Origin: Chytridium lagenaria
Lineage: Eukaryota > Chytridiomycota > Chytridiomycetes > Chytridiales > Chytridiaceae
DNA length: 64,000 nt
Assembly: GCA_025449115.1 (NCBI GenBank)
Contig: JAHLKC010000030.1
Location: 1 to 64,000, forward strand
Direction of reading: 5' to 3'
The translations under genes were made by a program, and so were the position numbers. Positions 60,639 through 64,000 of this stretch are shown here, piece by piece. Positions within the stretch are counted from its first letter, which is position 1. Every line of letters starts with the position of its first letter. The notes under the pieces were generated by a model. That model had not been told where the DNA came from, did no database searches, and saw only the letters and a program-made list of their open reading frames with translations.

Positions 60639-62720
60639 TCATTCATTGGGCAGGCCACACACCTCACAACTCTCCCCTCCCAAATTCACATATGTGCAAT
60701 GACGGCACGTCCATGGCGCGTTATTTCTACTAGACATCCCACCAGCACCAGCCAACGACGACGACGACGGTCCGGTTGCATCTGTTTCACTCAAAATAGC
60801 CTGCAGCGTCTGCCATCCAGGTCTATGGATAAGCGCGACAAGATCGGCGTCAGACCCTGTCATGGCAACCCGAGAGGTGAATTCCAAATCCGATTCCTCG
60901 AGTATTCCCAGATTGCGAAGGTACAGGAGCAGATGAAAGTTTGACAAGGAAGTGCTAACGTTGCCGCCTTCGAGGCATCGCTTTAATGCAGGCATGTTTT
61001 GCATCTCGATACCACCACGGTTTTCAATAGGGAACGTAGCACCGGATTTGAATAAGGGTTTCGGGACTTGCGGGAAGCCGTGGGAAAGCTTGGGATAAGC
61101 AGTAAGTCACAACTAGTTTTGTATGTAGAAATCAAACATATGTACTCACTGTCACAAGTAAGTACTCGACGGGAAATGTGGGCTTTGCAGCTTCTTGTAC
61201 CATCAGCCCATATTCATTTTTGTACTTATAAAAGACTTCAGGTACATAATGCTCCTCTGTGGAGGCCCGAACGCGAAGAAGCGATGGCTCCGTTGACGCT
61301 TCGATAATTCCATCTCGCGCCAATGCTACTCCCACGTTTGAAACTTGATAGCATGAGACATCAATCTGACTTTCAGCATTTCCTGAAACGACACAAGTCA
61401 CAAATCGTGAACCAAACTTTGAGGTTGCAGAGTAACGGGTGCGATGAGGGAAAAAGTCTTGCATTTGTGACGAAAAAATGCATTCCGCAGAGCTCAAAAA
61501 GTAAGAGTTTTGGTGACGTTTGCAGACGACAGTTCCAGCACCTTTGCCGTCATCAATCAAGTCCGTATAAATCATTCCAACCTTTCTTAGTAAGCAACGC
61601 AAAGCAATAAAGAAAGTACCAAGTCAAGTCCTAGAGAACGTGCAGTCTTCATCGCATGCTCTTCGTTCGGATCGGGAAGAGTCAGTTGAATCATGTCCGA
61701 GGAGCAATCCTGCGGAGGCTCGTAGACGGCACACACGACCACTTTGATTCCTAATGGAACCTCGGTATACTGCTCATATCGCCCAAACAAAAGGCCAAAA
61801 CGCTGGTATCCAGTTTGCCTCCAGAAATTTATAAAGCTTTCAACAATCTCGGCAGACTCAAATTCCACATGGTCGACAAGACGAAAGTTCTGTAACGAAA
61901 CTTAAGTTGAAATTACAAGCAAAACGCGCAAGTAATATACCTGAGTTTGCAGTGTAATTGACGAGGGTTGACATTTTGTGCAAATGCCCAATGGGAAGGG
62001 ATTATGCGTTCGTGAAGGACACGGCACGAGAACCTTAAAGAATGGTTCATCGAGAGGAGGAATAAAGTTAGCGTTTCCAGGAGTCACTGTCTTTGCGGCA
62101 GTCGTGACTTGTTTTAAATAAGAATGGTAGGATAGGTGCTTTATCTTGTTGGTCTCTAAATACTGTGCGTCGTAGGGTTCCAGTGGCATGCAGTAATCGC
62201 ACATTCCAGAGTCACCATGCCGGCAGCTAAAGTAAAAGTTAAGAACAAGACATCAAGATTATGACATACAATTGAGGGTTCTTGCTCCGCTTAATGAGAC
62301 CCTTTTGCTTCTCCATTATGGCGTCCAATGAATCGAGGGGTGCCACTGCTGAGGAAGAGGTACCTTGTGTCGGTTGTGGCTCATCTGCTGTTAAATGCTT
62401 AACGTAGACCATATCGCCATGCCTTTTTAATATGTAATAAGGCGATTAGCGAGGTTTATCAAAATAGCATCCAAGAACTCACTTGAGGTTCAAAGGACCT
62501 GAACTGTAAATGACCTGCGAGTAGCTCGGGTCCCGTGCGAGTAAAAACTGGCCCAGAGGCTTCTTGATACTCTCCGCAATCTTTCAGCCACCCCAAGTAT
62601 CATATGAGCGCCCAAACAGGTGTATGGTTCTTTACCTTCCGAAAGACTTCATCTGCCCCCGCATTGGGCCCAATCTCAACCCTCAAACAACGCTTCGGAA
62701 GAACGAATACGTAATATCAT
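60639..62720 (-). CDS. NPL4: Npl4, Cdc48/p97 cofactor
   Basis: Npl4 pairs with Ufd1 to bring ubiquitylated substrates to Cdc48 for extraction from membranes and complexes. The ATG at 62720 gives M-I-L-R-I-R-S-S-E, the start of its ubiquitin-like domain; a one-base shift near 62690 is needed. The zinc-finger region contains C-R-H-G-D-S-G-M-C-D-Y-C. It leads to the MPN-like domain (F-G-L-L-F-G-R-Y, Y-E-P-P-Q-D) and then P-F-K-V-L-V and F-P-H-R-T-R. The C-terminal NZF finger reads W-T-C-R-H-C-T-Y-V-N and C-E-V-C-G-L-P before the stop at 60639. Introns are short. The NZF is present in animals and absent in yeast Npl4, so this fungus retains the animal-like form. Confidence 0.93.
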
Positions 62721-63418
62721 TTGTATGTATTTAAATATAACAATTTCAAATTCTTTGATGTTGGTGGCATGCAAAATGTTTTGGACAAAAGCGCGAGTCA
62801 CCATCAAGCATGACATAGATCACGCATGATTGATAAATATATAATCAACTGTATAATCACAAGAATATCAGTTCTTGCGCTGCAGCTGTTAGTGCACGAA
62901 TAACAGGTAGAATGCTTCGTGTGAAAAAAAACTCGTTTCGGCCGATCAGTACCACACGTAAAATAGTTTGTCGTTGATCCACCCGTATAGGCTAAAAGCT
63001 TGACTGATTCTAACTATTTTGCGATAAATAAAGAAGCCAGCAGCAGCCTCGATGTGCTGACTTTCCTCGCGTTGTTCTTGGGGGGCATTATATTAGGGGT
63101 TAGAGGGTTTCGTATTGTTTACAGCAAAAAATACAACTTTTGGCAAAATTTTCCACATATTGTGTCCTTTCAAGTGTAACCGTACAGCCTTTTCAAATCC
63201 TCAATTAATAAGTGTGGGTATAGCGTTTAGTGGAGGCCACTCACTGTTCCATCCTATCCATCCCGTCACATCGCATCGGATATTACGGACCACTTCGATA
63301 GGGATGATTTCTGGAATGGACAAGGATTGGATGGATGACGGAGCTGCAGTTTGGAGGATGGACTCTCGCTTAACTGGATTTTGTGGCAAAGGATCTAACT
63401 CTGGACGTTTTGCAGGAG
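62721..63418. other. Intergenic region and eL6 promoter/5' UTR
   Basis: It holds promoters of two divergent genes. A TTTTGCAG acceptor directly before the eL6 ATG at 63419 suggests a 5' UTR intron, as is common in ribosomal protein genes. Confidence 0.45.
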
Positions 63419-64000
63419 ATGGCCCCCAAGGTTCGGAATGCAGTTTTGATGCCCGGTGTCTCGAGCCTGTCCCGGACTCAGGCATACAAGGCCAAGGGTG
63501 CCTTCAACAAGAAGAAGGCTTCCCCGCCCGCCAAGGTTGCCGGAGCCACTACCAAGGTCGTGAAGGTTGGTGGAAACAAGAACGGAGGAGCTCGCAACGT
63601 CAGCAACCCCCGCCCCGCCCACTTCTACCCCGCTGAGGACGTTCCTCAGCGCAAGGTCACCAGGAAGGTGGCCAAGCAGGCCCCCCTCCGCTCTTCCATC
63701 ACCCCGGGTACCGTCCTCATCCTTCTTGCCGGTCGTTTCGCTGGAAAGCGTGTTGTGTTCTTGAAGCGCCTTGAATCTGGACTCCTCCTTGTTACCGGAC
63801 CCTTCAAGATCAACGGTGTCCCTCTCCGCCGTGTCAACCAGGCCTACGTCATTGCCACCTCAACCAAGGTCGATGTCTCTGCCTGCAAGATCAGCGACAA
63901 GATCAACGACGCCTACTTCAAGGCTGGCAAGGCCGGAAAGGCTAAGGCCACTGAGGAGGCTCTCTTTGACCCCCAGGCTGTTAGTATATTTAGTTATTCC
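63419..64000 (+). CDS. RPL6: 60S ribosomal protein eL6, truncated by the window edge
   Basis: ATG 63419 begins [14 protein letters not shown], followed by the eL6 core: [50 protein letters not shown] and [11 protein letters not shown]. Codon use is strongly biased to C-ending codons, unlike the surrounding AT-rich genes, consistent with high expression. The frame is intact. A GTTAGT donor candidate at about 63980 suggests an intron near the edge, and the C-terminus lies beyond the window. A splice acceptor directly upstream suggests a 5' UTR intron. Confidence 0.96.
   Translation, partial: MAPKVRNAVLMPGVSSLSRTQAYKAKGAFNKKKASPPAKVAGATTKVVKVGGNKNGGARNVSNPRPAHFYPAEDVPQRKVTRKVAKQAPLRSSITPGTVLILLAGRFAGKRVVFLKRLESGLLLVTGPFKINGVPLRRVNQAYVIATSTKVDVSACKISDKINDAYFKAGKAGKAKATEEALFDPQAVSIFSYS

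Overview
The window looks like nuclear DNA from a zoosporic (flagellated) fungus, most likely a chytrid or blastoclad. Fungal features are a Pho80-type cyclin, ORMDL/VAP/Sec8/AP-3/Npl4 housekeeping genes and many short GT-AG introns of about 35-70 nt. Genes for motile 9+2 flagella point to a zoospore stage: ODAD1/CCDC114, DNAAF4/DYX1C1 and LRRC49. I cannot name the species from sequence alone.

Positions 1-22,000 are repeat-rich and gene-poor. They hold two short unrecognised plus-strand genes (1.35-3.36 kb), a broken unrecognised minus-strand gene (3.9-5.9 kb), and a long imperfect inverted repeat (about 6.74-8.44 kb). Next come remnants of an unknown minus-strand gene family interrupted by a solo copia LTR (8.86-13.0 kb). 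A terminal-inverted-repeat unit carrying a decayed RecQ-like helicase (about 13.5-21.4 kb) is itself split by a very young Ty1/copia retrotransposon (14,695-21,120). A hAT-like MITE closes the region (21,438-21,851).

Positions 22,000-33,000 are more GC-rich. They carry a Pho80-like cyclin, an IGHMBP2/Hcs1-like SF1 helicase, a LYR-motif protein, a serine/threonine-rich single-pass membrane protein and an AIFM3-type Rieske-flavin oxidoreductase.

Positions 34,000-64,000 are AT-richer and densely packed: a cyclic-nucleotide-gated-type channel without the GYG filter, AP-3 beta, Sec8, DNAAF4, ORMDL, VAP/Scs2, a JHDM1/KDM7-type PHD-JmjC demethylase, LRRC49, Ipi1/TEX10, ODAD1, ribosomal P2, Npl4 and, running off the right edge, ribosomal protein eL6. 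Several neighbours share very short divergent promoters: AP-3 beta/Sec8 (about 56 bp), ORMDL/VAP (about 53 bp) and JHDM1/unknown ORF (about 19 bp).

A general caution applies. Many clearly conserved genes are broken by isolated 1-nt indels while the protein stays conserved on both sides. The two LTRs of the copia element differ only by three 1-nt indels and no substitutions that I can see. This suggests residual assembly indels, so most frameshifts should not be read as pseudogenes without checking reads. All exon boundaries were inferred by eye from splice signals and reading-frame continuity.
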